The notes under the pieces are model-generated. The model did not search any database. It was not told where the DNA came from and was given only the letters and a program-made list of their open reading frames with translations. A stretch of 64,000 nucleotides of DNA. It comes from JAGVPT01 sp964439265 (GTDB taxonomy: Bacteria; Bacteroidota; Ignavibacteria; UBA10030; UBA8401). The stretch lies in the NCBI GenBank assembly GCA_964439265.1, contig CAYTOA010000013.1, forward strand, positions 1 to 64,000, in the 5' to 3' direction. Positions 63,109 through 64,000 of the stretch are shown here, piece by piece. Numbering within the stretch: position 1 is the stretch's first letter; each line of letters begins with the position of its first letter. The position numbers and the translations under genes were made by a program.

Positions 63109-64000
63109 ATGAACTATCTTCTCACGTACGCATTATTCTCGCCCTTCGTTGGAATTGTGATCCTTCTTTGCATCGGCAAAGAGAAGTCCGTCGCGATCAA
63201 ATCCGTTGGACTTGCGACGTCGCTGCTGACGTTTATTTTGTTCATGGTTCTCTACTTTCGGTTCGATCCGGCGAATGTTCAATATCAATTCGTGAACCAG
63301 GCTGTGTGGATCCAGGGACTGGATATCAGCTATACTATCGGCGTTGACGGATTGTCTCTGTTGCTCATCGTGCTTACGGCGTTCCTAACTCCGATCGCGC
63401 TGCTTTCTTCATGGCAATCGATCACCCTTCGCCTCAAAGAATACGTCATTTTTATCCTTCTTTTGGAATTCGGGATGCTCGGGGTTTTTCTCGCCTCGGA
63501 TCTCTTCTTGTTCTATGTTTTTTGGGAAGCGATGTTGATCCCGATGTATTTCATCATCGGTATTTGGGGCGGGCAGGAGAAGATCTATGCGGCGGTCAAA
63601 TTCTTTATCTACACAATGGCGGGCAGCCTGCTGATGCTGGTGGCGATCCTGTCGCTTGGCTACTACGCATCCACGGTGCCGGGAGGACATTTCACGACCA
63701 ATTTGACCACGCTCTATCAAATAGCCCCCTCCATTCCGCGGAATATCCAGGTATGGATGTTCCTGGCGTTCACACTTTCGTTTGCGATCAAGATACCGTT
63801 GTTTCCTTTCCATACATGGCTTCCCGATGCGCACGTTCAGGCGCCGACGGCCGGAAGTGTGATCCTTGCCGCAGTGCTTCTGAAGATGGGAACGTACGGG
63901 CTGCTTCGTTTCTGTTTGCCGTTGTTCCCGCAGGCTTCGTTTGAATTCACTCCTCTTCTTTCCACGCTCGCGGTCATCGGCATCGTCTACGGCGCTCTTG
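63109..64000 (+). CDS. nuoM: NADH-quinone oxidoreductase subunit M, 3' end cut by window
   Basis: Starts ATG 63109 (MNYLLTYALFSPFVGIVILL) and is open to the last base: 297 full codons visible. Antiporter-like subunit: GVDGLSLLLIVLTAFLTP, LFLFYVFWEAMLIPMYFIIGIW with the Glu of the proton channel, and IPLFPFHTWLPDAHVQAPTAGSVILAAVLLK with the conserved Lys. Follows nuoL by 21 bases; nuoN is expected beyond the window. Confidence 0.96.
   Translation, partial: MNYLLTYALFSPFVGIVILLCIGKEKSVAIKSVGLATSLLTFILFMVLYFRFDPANVQYQFVNQAVWIQGLDISYTIGVDGLSLLLIVLTAFLTPIALLSSWQSITLRLKEYVIFILLLEFGMLGVFLASDLFLFYVFWEAMLIPMYFIIGIWGGQEKIYAAVKFFIYTMAGSLLMLVAILSLGYYASTVPGGHFTTNLTTLYQIAPSIPRNIQVWMFLAFTLSFAIKIPLFPFHTWLPDAHVQAPTAGSVILAAVLLKMGTYGLLRFCLPLFPQASFEFTPLLSTLAVIGIVYGAL

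Overview
The window looks like one contig or scaffold piece of a Gram-negative bacterium from the Bacteroidota/Chlorobiota side of the FCB group, most like an Ignavibacteria-type lineage. This is inferred from four things. A very long exported protein (12611-15925) ends in a type IX secretion C-terminal signal containing NYPNPFNPS. Lipopolysaccharide genes are present (an LpxL-type acyltransferase, LpxH, a heptosyltransferase-like GT9). A YpdA-type bacillithiol disulfide reductase is present. The F1 beta and epsilon genes (atpDC) stand apart from the rest of the ATP synthase genes. Base composition looks even, near 50% GC by eye. No prophage, integrase, intact transposase, rRNA or CRISPR array was seen. 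One 100-base run of N (22474-22573) is an assembly gap.

Layout. 1-9 kb: partial outer-membrane protein, tRNA-Thr, ypdA, atpDC, alr, an unrecognised protein, mannose-1-phosphate guanylyltransferase, an RlpA-like lipoprotein and an RpiB-like protein with an altered active site. 9-12.3 kb (minus): STAS protein, secF, secD. 12.6-21 kb: the T9SS-exported LTD/OB/phospholipase-D-like protein, an overlapping trio (TPR-like, EamA transporter, TrmH-like methylase), a lipoprotein alpha/beta hydrolase lacking its nucleophile serine, and YihY plus DUF4013 membrane proteins. 21.5-27.4 kb: TonB-receptor-like protein with the gap, dienelactone hydrolase, YchF, Spy-like protein. 27.7-36.5 kb: SUI1, aldo/keto reductase, a carbohydrate group (GH76-like, MsrA, GH47), a second alpha/beta hydrolase and an ABC exporter. 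36.5-44.4 kb: cspA, LpxL, GT9, then a minus-strand run of PBP1A, LpxH, a DsbD-N-like protein, an MFS/Atg22-like transporter and NusB. 44.7-52 kb: NosL-like protein, MFS transporter, SGNH hydrolase, DUF971, cytidine deaminase, DUF84 NTPase, and a molybdopterin cluster moaD-moaE-radical SAM-moaA. 52-60 kb: the envelope pair pbpC and alpha-2-macroglobulin. 60.2-64 kb: nuoJ-nuoK-nuoL-nuoM (cut by the window end).

Themes. Envelope biogenesis dominates (two bifunctional penicillin-binding proteins, Lpx genes, SecDF, RlpA, alpha-2-macroglobulin). Mannose chemistry recurs (ManC, GH47, GH76-like). Energy genes are split into partial operons.

The least explained content is between genes. I see several families of palindromic, dispersed non-coding elements: a roughly 79-bp element with 15-bp terminal inverted repeats present twice in opposite orientation (21008-21085 and 44507-44585); a multi-hairpin element present twice (15977-16025 and 25505-25552); an ACCGC-AAG-periodic hairpin at three sites; and single-copy strong palindromes at 24453-24507 and 49166-49192. 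A GC-rich, structured-RNA-like stretch lies upstream of the LpxL gene (36985-37075). I did not find a convincing new multi-gene system. The strongest leads are these repeats, the two enzymes with altered catalytic residues, the exported PLD protein and a MoaD whose Gly-Gly tail is followed by a histidine.
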